This document shows, in pieces, positions 23,691-31,491 of a stretch of DNA of 33,565 nt. The position numbers were made by a program, and so were the translations under genes. Position 1 is the stretch's first letter; the number at the start of each line of letters is the position of its first letter. The notes under the pieces were generated by a model. That model saw nothing but the letters and a program-made list of their open reading frames with translations, made no database searches and was not told the origin of the DNA. This DNA comes from an uncultured Collinsella sp. (lineage in GTDB: Bacteria; Actinomycetota; Coriobacteriia; Coriobacteriales; Coriobacteriaceae), in contig CATZLI010000013.1 of assembly GCA_958421275.1 (NCBI GenBank), positions 1-33,565 of the forward strand, read 5' to 3'.

Positions 23691-25412
23691 ATGGCGAACG
23701 ACAGCAAGACATGGCGGTGCGGAAAGTACGAGCTCAGCTTTGACCGTCCGCGCATCATGGGCGTCCTCAACGTGACGCCCGATTCGTTTAGCGATGGCGG
23801 GGAGCACTTCGACCCCGATGCCGCCATCGAGTACGGCCTGGCGATGCTCGACGCCGGCGCCGACATCATCGACGTGGGCGGCGAGTCCACGCGCCCCGGC
23901 TTTACCCCGGTCAACCCCGACGAGGAGGCTCGCCGCGTGCTGCCCGTGGTGCGTGCGCTGGCCAAGGAGGGCGCCATCGTCTCGATCGACACGCGTCATG
24001 TGGCGGTTGCCAAGGCGGCCGTGCGCTGCGGCGCCTCGATCGTCAACGACGTGACGGGCTTCACTGATCCCAAGATGGTCGAGTTCGTTAAGACGAGCAC
24101 CTGCGGCGTCATCGTGATGCATGCCGGCGAGGTCGCCGCGCCCGCACGCACGCACGCAACGGTGCAGCTCGATACCTCGGCAGCGGCGTTTGTTGCCGAG
24201 AAGGCGCGCGAGGCGGCTGCCGAGGCCGCGCGTGAGGCCGAGAAGCCGGCTCGCCGCCGTCGCGGCAAGTTGCTGGGCGAGCCTAAGCCGGAGGCCAAGC
24301 TTCCGGGCGGCGTGGTGCAGCCCTCGTTGCCGTTTGGCGAACCGGAGCCCACGTCCGAGCCTGCAAGCGAGCAGGAGACGCCGGCCGCCGAGCAGGCTGC
24401 TGCCGCCGAGGCCGTCGCGCCTGCGCCCGAGGCCGCATCGGAGTCCAATGACCGTCTGGCCGCCATGATGCGCCGCAACGCCCGCCGCGAGGAAGCTTAC
24501 GTGCCCACCTCGCAGCTCCGCCGCTTCACCCTGCCCGATTCGGCGCCCATCATGCGCCGCGTCATGGGCTTTCTGTCTGACCAGGCCCGCACACTCATCC
24601 ATGCCGGCGTGTCGCGCGACCGCATCTGCATCGATCCTGGCCCGGGCTTTGGTAAGTCGGCTAACGAGGACATCGTCATCCAGCGCGAGACTGCCAAGAT
24701 GGCGTCACTGGGCTATCCGCTCATGTGCGCCGTGTCGCGCAAGCGCTTTGTGGGCGCCGTCTCGGGCGTGACCGAGGCCGCCGAGCGCGATGCCGCTACG
24801 TTTGGCGTGTGCCTGGGCGCCATCCAGGCCGGTGCCAACATCGTGCGCGTGCACGACGCCGCGGGTTTTGCGCAGTTCCTGAACGGCTACTGGGCGGTTG
24901 CCAAGCCGCAGCCGCGCCGCGCGTTTGTGGCCGTGGGCTCCAACCTGGGGCATCGCTGCGACAACATCCGCGCCGCACGCGAGATGATCGCCGAGATTCC
25001 ACTCACCTGCGTGTCCAACTCCTCCAAGATTTACGAGAGCGAGCCGGCCTACGAGACGCGCCAGGACGCGTTTGCCAACGCCGTCATCGAGATCAAGACC
25101 GAGCTGGCGCCGCTGGTGCTGCTCGACGAGCTCATGAAGATCGAGGCCGAGCTTGGGCGCGACCGCTCCAAAAAGGCCAAGGCCAACGGTCCGCGCACCA
25201 TCGACCTGGACCTGCTGTGGATGGACGGCGAGACCCACGGCGGCAAAAAGCTGCGCCTGCCGCATCCTCTCATTGGCGAGCGCGACTTTGTGCTGGTGCC
25301 GCTCGAGGACCTGATGCACGACCCGGCGCGGTTCTTCCGCTACAACGGTGTCGAGGTCAAGGAGCCCGAGGACCGCGTGGGCCATATCGTGGGCGAATTG
25401 GGGCGTATGTAG
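23691..25412 (+). CDS. folP-folK: Fused dihydropteroate synthase / 2-amino-4-hydroxy-6-hydroxymethyldihydropteridine pyrophosphokinase
   Basis: Two folate-synthesis enzymes in one 573-residue chain. The FolP domain starts with IMGVLNVTPDSFSDGG (22-37), IDVGGESTRPG (60-70), SIDTRH and VNDVTGF. It resumes with DPGPGFGKS (315-323), AVSRKRF and RVHDAAG. Between VIVMHAGE (about 147) and about 284 is a long Ala/Glu/Pro/Arg-rich, probably disordered insert interrupting the TIM barrel. The FolK domain begins FVAVGSNLG (412-420) and has GPRTIDLDLLW (500-510) and LPHPLIGERDFVL (523-535). The order FolP-FolK is the reverse of many FolKP fusions. GGAGGA precedes ATG 23691; an upstream ATG at 23685 overlaps that site. 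Confidence 0.93.
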   Translation: MANDSKTWRCGKYELSFDRPRIMGVLNVTPDSFSDGGEHFDPDAAIEYGLAMLDAGADIIDVGGESTRPGFTPVNPDEEARRVLPVVRALAKEGAIVSIDTRHVAVAKAAVRCGASIVNDVTGFTDPKMVEFVKTSTCGVIVMHAGEVAAPARTHATVQLDTSAAAFVAEKAREAAAEAAREAEKPARRRRGKLLGEPKPEAKLPGGVVQPSLPFGEPEPTSEPASEQETPAAEQAAAAEAVAPAPEAASESNDRLAAMMRRNARREEAYVPTSQLRRFTLPDSAPIMRRVMGFLSDQARTLIHAGVSRDRICIDPGPGFGKSANEDIVIQRETAKMASLGYPLMCAVSRKRFVGAVSGVTEAAERDAATFGVCLGAIQAGANIVRVHDAAGFAQFLNGYWAVAKPQPRRAFVAVGSNLGHRCDNIRAAREMIAEIPLTCVSNSSKIYESEPAYETRQDAFANAVIEIKTELAPLVLLDELMKIEAELGRDRSKKAKANGPRTIDLDLLWMDGETHGGKKLRLPHPLIGERDFVLVPLEDLMHDPARFFRYNGVEVKEPEDRVGHIVGELGRM

Positions 25413-26114
25413 ATGATCGAGATGAATGCTGTTGCCGCTGGCACCGAGCTCGACGCGGCGCGCGACGCGGGCCGCGAGGGCATGTCCGCGGGCTGGTGCG
25501 CGTGGAGTGCGGGCGATGCTTCGCTGACGTTTTCGCTGGTCGTGCGTCCGGATGTGAACATGCATGCCTTCCACGCCCTGCCGTTTGTGGCTGCGATGGG
25601 CATGATGGACGCGCTCGTGGGCACGGCTTCGACGCCGGGGTTGGGCCTTGCCGGTAAGGTGGGTATCCAGTGGCCGAGCGATATCGTGTGCGGTGCGCCT
25701 GCGTTTGAGACGTCGCTCGCGCGTGTTGCCGTGAACGGCGGTGCCGGTGCTGCGGGCATGTTTGCCGCGGTGACGGTGTATATTGAGCGTTCGGCGCTGA
25801 GCGAGCTTGGTGTGGATGTGGCTGACGAAGCGCTGGTCGAGAAGTTGGCCGCCGCCGTGCTGACCCGTGTGGACACCTGGGCGGTTGCCGCCAACACACC
25901 ACAGGGCGCTGCCGGCCCGCTGGCTCCGGTGCTGGGCGAGTACTTTGACATGGTGCCACTGCTGGGTCGTCAGGTCGCGGCGGTGTCGCCCAACGGTTTG
26001 CCGCTTGCGGTCGGTGTGTTTGCGGGCCTGGACATCTGGGGTCGCGCCACCATCAAGACCGATGCCGGCGAGCAAGAGTTTCCGCCCGAGGCCGTGCGGA
26101 TTCGCAGTCTGTAG
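25413..26114 (+). CDS. Degenerate biotin--protein-ligase-like protein
   Basis: A 233-residue protein starting directly after the folP-folK stop, so probably co-translated. The layout recalls the BirA/LplA fold: DAGREGMSAGW (18-28) lies where the biotinyl-AMP loop GRGRRGR-W would be, SLTFSLVVRP follows, IQWPSD (85-90) stands for KWPND, and FAAVTVYIE resembles the G-x-N strand. The C-terminus (about 185-233) resembles the small SH3-like domain, with VFAGLDIWGRATI and EFPPEAVRI. The motif Lys of KWPND is Gln here, and no K-L-x-G-I-L motif is visible. It may be inactive or have another substrate. Family call is from layout only. Confidence 0.55.
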   Translation: MIEMNAVAAGTELDAARDAGREGMSAGWCAWSAGDASLTFSLVVRPDVNMHAFHALPFVAAMGMMDALVGTASTPGLGLAGKVGIQWPSDIVCGAPAFETSLARVAVNGGAGAAGMFAAVTVYIERSALSELGVDVADEALVEKLAAAVLTRVDTWAVAANTPQGAAGPLAPVLGEYFDMVPLLGRQVAAVSPNGLPLAVGVFAGLDIWGRATIKTDAGEQEFPPEAVRIRSL

Positions 26115-26151
26115 CGCGGGGCACCTGCGCTCAAAGATAACGATGACAATG

Positions 26152-26188
26152 AAGCCCTCTTCGGCCTGTGCCGGGGAGGGCTTTCGCC
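26152..26188 (+). terminator. Terminator after the folP-folK operon
   Basis: AAGCCCTC (26152-26159) pairs with GAGGGCTT (26176-26183), with an inner CGG/CCG stem, followed by TTC. The T-tract is short. Confidence 0.55.
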
Positions 26189-26214
26189 TATCTGGGGAAT
26201 GGGTTGCCAGCGCC

Positions 26215-26255
26215 CTATTCCCCAAAATTGAAAATTTTTCAGTTTTGAGGAATAG
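26215..26255. repeat. Long AT-rich palindrome (20-bp arms)
   Basis: Arms 26215-26234 (starting CTATTCCCCAAAATTG) and 26236-26255 pair at 18 of 20 positions plus one wobble, around a single T. It lies between the convergent folP-folK operon and coaX. It could act as a terminator for coaX on the minus strand, or be another dispersed repeat. A weaker GGGGCT/AGCCCC pair is at 26274-26309. Confidence 0.7.
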
Positions 26256-26313
26256 ACTTGGCGAACGTTTGCGGGGGCTGTGGCATCGGGCGTGCTCGAC
26301 TTAAGCCCCTGCT

Positions 26314-27087
26314 CTATCCCAGCTCCTGCATGCGGCGGTAGATTTCGCAGATACCCTTGATGGTGAGCTGTCCGTCGACCACGTCGAAGGCATCGGTCGA
26401 ATCGGCGACGATGCTGGCGAGACCGCCCGTGGCGATAACGGTGGCATCCTCGCGGCCCAGCTCGCGCTTCATGCGCGCGACCAGGCCTTCGGCCATGGCG
26501 GCGGCGCCCATCACGGCGCCGACTTTGATGCATTGCTCGGTGTCGCGGCCGATGGCATGCTCGGGTGCCTCGAGCGGCACGCTGGCGAGCTTGGCGGCAC
26601 GGGCGGCAAGCGCGTCCATGGAGATGCGGATGCCCGGCGCAATCGCCCCGCCAATGTAATAACCGTCCTCATCGATGACGTCGATATTGGTCGCGGTGCC
26701 AAAGTCCACCACGATTGCCGGCGCGCCGTAGAAAGTTTCGGCCGCAACGGCGTTGGCGACGCGGTCGGCGCCCACGGCCTGGGGGCGCGCCGCGCGCAGC
26801 TTGGTCACGGCGGCCGTCTGCGGCCCGATGACGATGGCGTCCGCGGCAATGCGGTCGGCCACAGTGTGCCACTCGCGCGAGAGCTGCGGCACCACGCCGG
26901 CGAAGGCGACCGCGTCGACCGCGTCGAGCGAGAGGCCGTACATCTTAAAGAAGCCCATCAGGCGCACATGGATCTCGTCGGCGGTATAGGAGCGGTCGGT
27001 GGGCATGCGCCACGACTGCACCAGCTCGTCTCCGTCAAACAGGCCCATGGCCGTCTGCGTGTTTCCCATATCGATAGCGAGCAGCAT
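26314..27087 (-). CDS. coaX: Type III pantothenate kinase
   Basis: First step of coenzyme A synthesis: phosphorylates pantothenate. The 257-residue protein starts MLLAIDMGNTQTAMGLF, the ASKHA phosphate loop with Asp6. It continues with GADRVANAVAA, the second catalytic stretch VVDFGTATNIDVID, and YIGGAIAPGIRISMDAL. The frame is open to an ATG at 27108, but the ATG at 27087 matches the family start and has GGGAG before it. It is convergent with the folate operon. Confidence 0.94.
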   Translation of the reverse strand: MLLAIDMGNTQTAMGLFDGDELVQSWRMPTDRSYTADEIHVRLMGFFKMYGLSLDAVDAVAFAGVVPQLSREWHTVADRIAADAIVIGPQTAAVTKLRAARPQAVGADRVANAVAAETFYGAPAIVVDFGTATNIDVIDEDGYYIGGAIAPGIRISMDALAARAAKLASVPLEAPEHAIGRDTEQCIKVGAVMGAAAMAEGLVARMKRELGREDATVIATGGLASIVADSTDAFDVVDGQLTIKGICEIYRRMQELG

Positions 27088-27123
27088 GTCTACTCCCGGT
27101 GTTGGCATAAAAGGACGCGCACC

Positions 27124-27129
27124 ATTGTA
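27124..27129 (-). promoter_or_regulatory. Possible -10 box (TACAAT) for coaX
   Basis: The complement of this stretch reads TACAAT within TATACAAT, about 37 bases before the coaX start. The -35 is not clear. Confidence 0.4.
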
Positions 27130-27224
27130 TACGCGCCGTCGACGGCGCTCGGCCGCGATTCGTTTACAGTGATAGGGGCTGAGGGGTTTTAAATATGAAG
27201 GAATTATGCTCTACGAGATTTTCC

Positions 27225-27254
27225 TTGCCGTTTACCGAACTCCCGCGTAATATT
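27225..27254 (+). promoter_or_regulatory. Probable promoter of tRNA-fMet
   Basis: TTGCCG (27225-27230) and TAATAT (27249-27254) with an 18-base spacer, ending about 31 bases before the mature tRNA 5' end. Confidence 0.45.
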
Positions 27255-27285
27255 CTTTTTTGCGCACATGAGGCGCCCAGACATT

Positions 27286-27362
27286 GCGGGGTGGAGCAGT
27301 CTGGTAGCTCGCCGGGCTCATAACCCGGAGGTCGTAGGTTCAAATCCTGCCCCCGCGACCAA
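27286..27362 (+). tRNA. Initiator tRNA-fMet (CAU)
   Basis: A full 77-nt cloverleaf: acceptor TGCGGGG/CCCCGCG, D-arm GAGC/GCTC, anticodon stem CCGGG/CCCGG with loop CTCATAA (anticodon CAU), T-arm GTAGG-TTCAAAT-CCTGC, discriminator A and encoded CCA. Initiator features are the three consecutive G-C pairs next to the anticodon loop and A11-U24 in the D stem. Positions 1 and 72 are U and G, a wobble pair, instead of the usual C1-A72 mismatch. A strong terminator follows, so it is a single-gene transcript. Confidence 0.95.
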
Positions 27363-27371
27363 GAACTTGCA

Positions 27372-27407
27372 GCTCGGAAGCATAATTGCTTCCGAGCTTT
27401 TTCTTTA
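27372..27407 (+). terminator. Rho-independent terminator of tRNA-fMet
   Basis: AGCTCGGAAGC (27372-27382) pairs perfectly with GCTTCCGAGCT (27389-27399) around ATAATT, followed by TTTTTCTTT. Confidence 0.9.
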
Positions 27408-27418
27408 TTGGTTTTCTT

Positions 27419-27440
27419 TGCGGGTGAATTGCGGGTGAAT
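27419..27440. repeat. Tandem 11-bp repeat (two copies of TTGCGGGTGAA)
   Basis: Two exact back-to-back copies just downstream of the tRNA terminator, at the boundary between core genes and the defence-type genes. It may be a remnant of an integration or recombination site. This is inference: no integrase is visible. Confidence 0.7.
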
Positions 27441-27490
27441 CCTGTGGCAATTTATTTTGTGAAGCATATTAACCATTGATAATCGCGGGC

Positions 27491-27513
27491 CGGTCGGCTT
27501 GACTTGTCGACCG
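27491..27513. promoter_or_regulatory. Possible operator/promoter region of the restriction-modification gene
   Basis: The inverted pair CGGTCG (27491-27496) and CGACCG (27508-27513) brackets a TTGACT that could be a -35. No good -10 lies at the right distance; TAAAAT occurs near 27552. The surrounding spacer (27441-27591) is AT-richer than the core and has no gene. Confidence 0.25.
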
Positions 27514-27591
27514 ATAAACTCCAATTAGAAAGAGTTCCGGCGGTCCTTAGCTAAAATAGTGACGTCTGAATAACAACAAAGGAGTCGCTAT

Positions 27592-30500
27592 ATGAAGACC
27601 GTCTACGATGCCCTTGACCCTATCGTCAACGGGTCGGCAACGACCAAGGAGAAGGGCGACAAGTACGAGGCGGCCTGCGTCTACTATCTCAAGAACGACC
27701 CCTTCTACGCGCTGTTCTTCTCCCGTGTCGGTACGATAGCCCAGGCACTCGAATGGGACGACTGCCCCGTCCACGACACCCAAGACAACGGAATCGACCT
27801 CATGGCCCAGACCGCCGAGGCGGGGGAATGGTGGGCGATCCAATGCAAGTGCTATGACGGCGAGAAGGACCTTCCCAAGGGCATCTGCGACTCGTTCTTC
27901 GCCCATGCGGCATTTATCGACGGTGTCGACTCCCTGATGGTCATGACGACGGCGAAGGGTCCGGGAAAGAACCTCCAGAAGCAAATCGACGCCAGCGGGT
28001 CCATGTACATCGATACCGCCAAGATGGCGGCCTCCAATATCGACTGGACTCCGTTTATCGAGGGCGTCCCCGCCGGCGAGCGTGTGACCTATGACCTCCG
28101 CTCGCATCAGGAGCGCGCGGTCGCGGCAATCGAGGAGAAGTGGGCGGAGTTCGACCGCTGCAAGGCGATCATGGCGTGCGGCACGGGAAAGACCCTCATG
28201 TCCCTTCGCCTCGTCGAGGACTGGATCGGCCCCGCCGCCGGCACAATCCTCTTCTGCGCGCCGTCGATCTCCCTCGTCGGACAGTCCATGCGCGAGTGGA
28301 TGGGCCAGAGCCGCGTGCCCATGTCCTCGCTCGTCGTCTGCTCGGACTCGAAGGCGTCACGCAAGGACGACGTCATCCCGATGACGCTCGATTCATTTGA
28401 GTATCCCGCGACGACGAATCCCGAGAGCCTGTACCGCTCGTTCAGGCGTTGCAGGCACTCGAACCCCGATGGGTTGGTTGTCATCTTCTCGACCTACCAA
28501 TCCATCGGTGTCATCCATGACGCACAGGCGCTCGGCATGCCCGAGTTCGATGTCGTCGTGTGCGACGAGGCCCACCGCACGACCGGCAACGCCCTTCCCG
28601 GCGTCTCCAAGACGGAGGCTTCGGCCTTCATGAAGATCCACTTCAACGAGAACGTTGCCGCCAAGAAGCGCCTGTACATGACGGCGACCCCGCGCATCTA
28701 CGGCGAGACCGCAAAGCGCAAGGGTGCCGAGGAGGACTACACCATCGCCTCCATGGACGACGAGTCCATCTACGGCCCCACCGCCTACCAGATCAAGTTC
28801 GGCGAGGCCGTGGAGCAGAAGCTGCTCACCGACTACAAGGTCGTCGTACTCACCGTCCAGGAGGATGCCATCGGGGACCGCCTGCCCTCCCTGGAGAGCG
28901 ACCAGGGCGTCAACGCAATGAGCCTCGAGCCCTCGGACATCGGCAAGATTATCGGCTGCTGGAAGGGCCTCGTCGATCACGGCGAGGGCGCGCCCGACGA
29001 CGCGACCGGCCTCGGTGGCATGCTCGTCGTCGATGACGTCGAGACCATGGTGACCGACTGCAAGCCGCTGCACCGCGCCGTCGGCTTCTGCTCGACCATC
29101 AACGCATCGAAGACCATCACGGAGGCCTTCTCGCAAATCGTCGAGAAGTTTGCCGAAGACGAGCACGAGGAGCTCCCGCTCAAGTGCGAGCTGCGCCATG
29201 TCGACGGCAACATGCCGTCCGACCAGCGCACGAGAAACATCACCTGGCTCGGAGGGGACGTCGCCGAGGACGAGTGCCGCATCCTCACCAACGCGCGCTG
29301 CCTCGCCGAGGGCATCGACGTGCCCAACCTCGACGCCGTCATCTTCTTCAATGCCAAGAACTCGACCGTGGACGTCGTCCAGGCCGTCGGCCGCGTCATG
29401 AGACGCGCCGAGGGCAAGGACTTTGGCTACATCATCCTGCCCATTTTCGTCCCCGCCGGCATGACGCCGGAGGAGGCGCTCGACGACAGCAAGGTGTTCG
29501 CGAACGTCTGGAGCATCCTCCAGGCCCTCCGCTCGCACGACGAGCGAATCGAGGCCAAGGTCAACGCGCTCGCCCTCCAGCAGGAGGCCGAGAAGAACAA
29601 GGTTGCCGGATCGGCCAACCAGAAGGGGTGGGACGCCGGCGACCTCAAGCTCAAGCAGGAGGAGGAGAGCCAGAAGGCGGCGGAGATTACACAGGGCGTG
29701 CAGATGAGGCTCACGTTCTTCCCGGTCGAGCGCTGGGAGAAGGCCGTCAAGACCACGCTGGTCAAGAAGTGCGGCACGCGCATCTACTGGGATGAGTGGG
29801 CCGAGGACGTGGCGAAGATCGCCCAGCGCCACATAGAGCGCATCGGCAGGCTCGTCCGCGAGAACGACAAGGTGTCCGGCAGCTTCAAGACGTTCCTGCA
29901 CGGCCTCCGGGATTCCCTCAACCCCAGCATTACCGAGCAGGACGCGGTCGAGATGATCGCCCAGCACATCATCACCGTCCCGGTTTTCGATGCCCTGTTC
30001 GGGGACTTCGAGTTCGCGAAATCGAACCCGGTGTCCGTCGCCATCGAACGTTTCCTGGGCGCACTCGAAGAGCATAAGATCGAGGAGGCATCGGATTCCG
30101 AGGTCCTCGACGACGTGTATGCGAGCGTGCGCCGCCGCGCTGCCGCCATCCAGTCGGATGCGGCGCGCCAGCAGCTCATCCGCGACCTCTACGAGAAGTT
30201 CTTCAAGGTCGCGTTCAAGGCGACCTCGGACAAGATGGGCGTCGTCTACACCCCGACCGAGATCATCGACTACATCCTCCGCGAGACCGACCGCGTCCTC
30301 AAGCGCGAGTTCGGCCAGTCGCTCGCCGACGACCGCGTGCATATCCTGGACCCCTTCGCGGGCACGGGCTCGTTCATGGCGCACCTCATCGAGAGCGACC
30401 TCATCCCCGACGAGAAACTCAAGCGCAAGTACACCCGCGAGATCCACTCCAACGAGATCCTGCTGCTCGCGTACTACATCATGACGGTGAATATCGAGTA

Positions 30501-31491
30501 CGCCTACCATGCGCGCATGGGCGGCGACTATCAGCCGTTCGAGGGCGCGGTGCTCACCGACACGTTCCAGATGACCGAGGAATCGAACACCCTCGATGAC
30601 GAGGTGTTCTATGACAACACGGATCGCGTGCGCATCCAGAACGCGCTCCCGATCCGGGTGATTGTGGGCAACCCCCCATACTCAGTAGGCCAGACGAGCG
30701 CCAACGACAACAACCAGAACGAGAAGTATCCGACGCTCGACAGCCGCATCGCGCAGACGTACGTCGCGAAGACAACCGCGACCAATAAAAACTCCCTGTA
30801 CGATTCTTACATCCGAGCGTTCAGATGGGCGAGCGACCGAATCAAGGATAAGGGCATCGTCTGTTTCGTTAGCAACGGGGGCTGGGTCGACGGGTCCTCG
30901 TCCAACGGGTTCCGTCGCTCGCTCGTCGAGGAGTTCAGCAGCATTTACGTCTTCAACCTTAAGGGGAATCAGAATACTTCCGACTGGAAGCGCGAAGGTG
31001 GAAAGGTGTTCGATGCCGGCGCGAAGATTGGCGTCGCCATCACCATGCTGATCAAGAACCCGGACTCAAAAGAGCGCGGCGTCGTTCACTATCACGACAT
31101 CGGAGATTTCCTGAGCCGCGAGGACAAATTGAAGCTGATTCACGAATTCGCGGTTAACGGTGACATCGGCTGGACGACGATAGAACCCGATAAATATGGC
31201 GACTGGCTGAACCAGCGTGACGATTCGTTTTATGACTTTGCGCCTCTAGGCATTGAAAGCAAGCCTTCTAAAGAGCCAAACGGCATATTCGATTCATACT
31301 CAAGGGGGTTCGAAACGGATCGGGATGCCTGGGCGTATAATTACTCGCCCAATTTGCTGTACAACAATATTGAGCGGTCGGTCGAATTCTATACAAGCGA
31401 ACTGAATAGGTACCAGCGAGTTGGAAATGGGGCAAAACCGCTTGATTTTCTAAAGAAAGACTCAAAAAAATATCCTGGTCGAGAAGCTTGA
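27592..31491 (+). CDS. Type ISP restriction-modification enzyme, N-terminal 1,299 residues (frame broken at A7)
   Basis: Single-polypeptide restriction-modification enzyme of the LlaGI/LlaBIII kind. Domains in order: Mrr-like nuclease (about residues 20-150) with D69 in NGIDL and the Q84-x-K86 of AIQCKC; superfamily 2 helicase with ACGTGKT (195-201), DEAH (325-328), YMTATPR and QAVGRVMRR; a helical coupler; an N6-adenine methyltransferase with DPFAGTGS (920-927) and NPPY (1027-1030); then the start of the target-recognition region. AAAGGAG precedes the ATG. The frame ends at 31491 just after AAAAAAA (31464-31470). The family sequence continues in the -1 frame as ISWSRSLRNRL, so this is a truncated product unless the frame is restored. 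The full enzyme would have about 1,642 residues. Confidence 0.9.
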   Translation: MKTVYDALDPIVNGSATTKEKGDKYEAACVYYLKNDPFYALFFSRVGTIAQALEWDDCPVHDTQDNGIDLMAQTAEAGEWWAIQCKCYDGEKDLPKGICDSFFAHAAFIDGVDSLMVMTTAKGPGKNLQKQIDASGSMYIDTAKMAASNIDWTPFIEGVPAGERVTYDLRSHQERAVAAIEEKWAEFDRCKAIMACGTGKTLMSLRLVEDWIGPAAGTILFCAPSISLVGQSMREWMGQSRVPMSSLVVCSDSKASRKDDVIPMTLDSFEYPATTNPESLYRSFRRCRHSNPDGLVVIFSTYQSIGVIHDAQALGMPEFDVVVCDEAHRTTGNALPGVSKTEASAFMKIHFNENVAAKKRLYMTATPRIYGETAKRKGAEEDYTIASMDDESIYGPTAYQIKFGEAVEQKLLTDYKVVVLTVQEDAIGDRLPSLESDQGVNAMSLEPSDIGKIIGCWKGLVDHGEGAPDDATGLGGMLVVDDVETMVTDCKPLHRAVGFCSTINASKTITEAFSQIVEKFAEDEHEELPLKCELRHVDGNMPSDQRTRNITWLGGDVAEDECRILTNARCLAEGIDVPNLDAVIFFNAKNSTVDVVQAVGRVMRRAEGKDFGYIILPIFVPAGMTPEEALDDSKVFANVWSILQALRSHDERIEAKVNALALQQEAEKNKVAGSANQKGWDAGDLKLKQEEESQKAAEITQGVQMRLTFFPVERWEKAVKTTLVKKCGTRIYWDEWAEDVAKIAQRHIERIGRLVRENDKVSGSFKTFLHGLRDSLNPSITEQDAVEMIAQHIITVPVFDALFGDFEFAKSNPVSVAIERFLGALEEHKIEEASDSEVLDDVYASVRRRAAAIQSDAARQQLIRDLYEKFFKVAFKATSDKMGVVYTPTEIIDYILRETDRVLKREFGQSLADDRVHILDPFAGTGSFMAHLIESDLIPDEKLKRKYTREIHSNEILLLAYYIMTVNIEYAYHARMGGDYQPFEGAVLTDTFQMTEESNTLDDEVFYDNTDRVRIQNALPIRVIVGNPPYSVGQTSANDNNQNEKYPTLDSRIAQTYVAKTTATNKNSLYDSYIRAFRWASDRIKDKGIVCFVSNGGWVDGSSSNGFRRSLVEEFSSIYVFNLKGNQNTSDWKREGGKVFDAGAKIGVAITMLIKNPDSKERGVVHYHDIGDFLSREDKLKLIHEFAVNGDIGWTTIEPDKYGDWLNQRDDSFYDFAPLGIESKPSKEPNGIFDSYSRGFETDRDAWAYNYSPNLLYNNIERSVEFYTSELNRYQRVGNGAKPLDFLKKDSKKYPGREA
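31464..31470 (+). other. A7 tract in A_AAA_AAA register at the restriction-modification frame break
   Basis: Seven A bases are read TCA AAA AAA, i.e. a classical -1 slippery heptamer in the zero frame. Shifting here joins DSKK directly to ISWSRSLRNRL, as in family members. One A fewer would restore a single frame. I do not see a strong downstream pseudoknot or an upstream Shine-Dalgarno stimulator. Confidence 0.8.

Noticed and set aside
28393..30510. Antisense open frame of 705 codons across the restriction-modification gene
   Set aside because: Shadow of the Type ISP gene, whose plus-strand frame has clear helicase and nuclease motifs.
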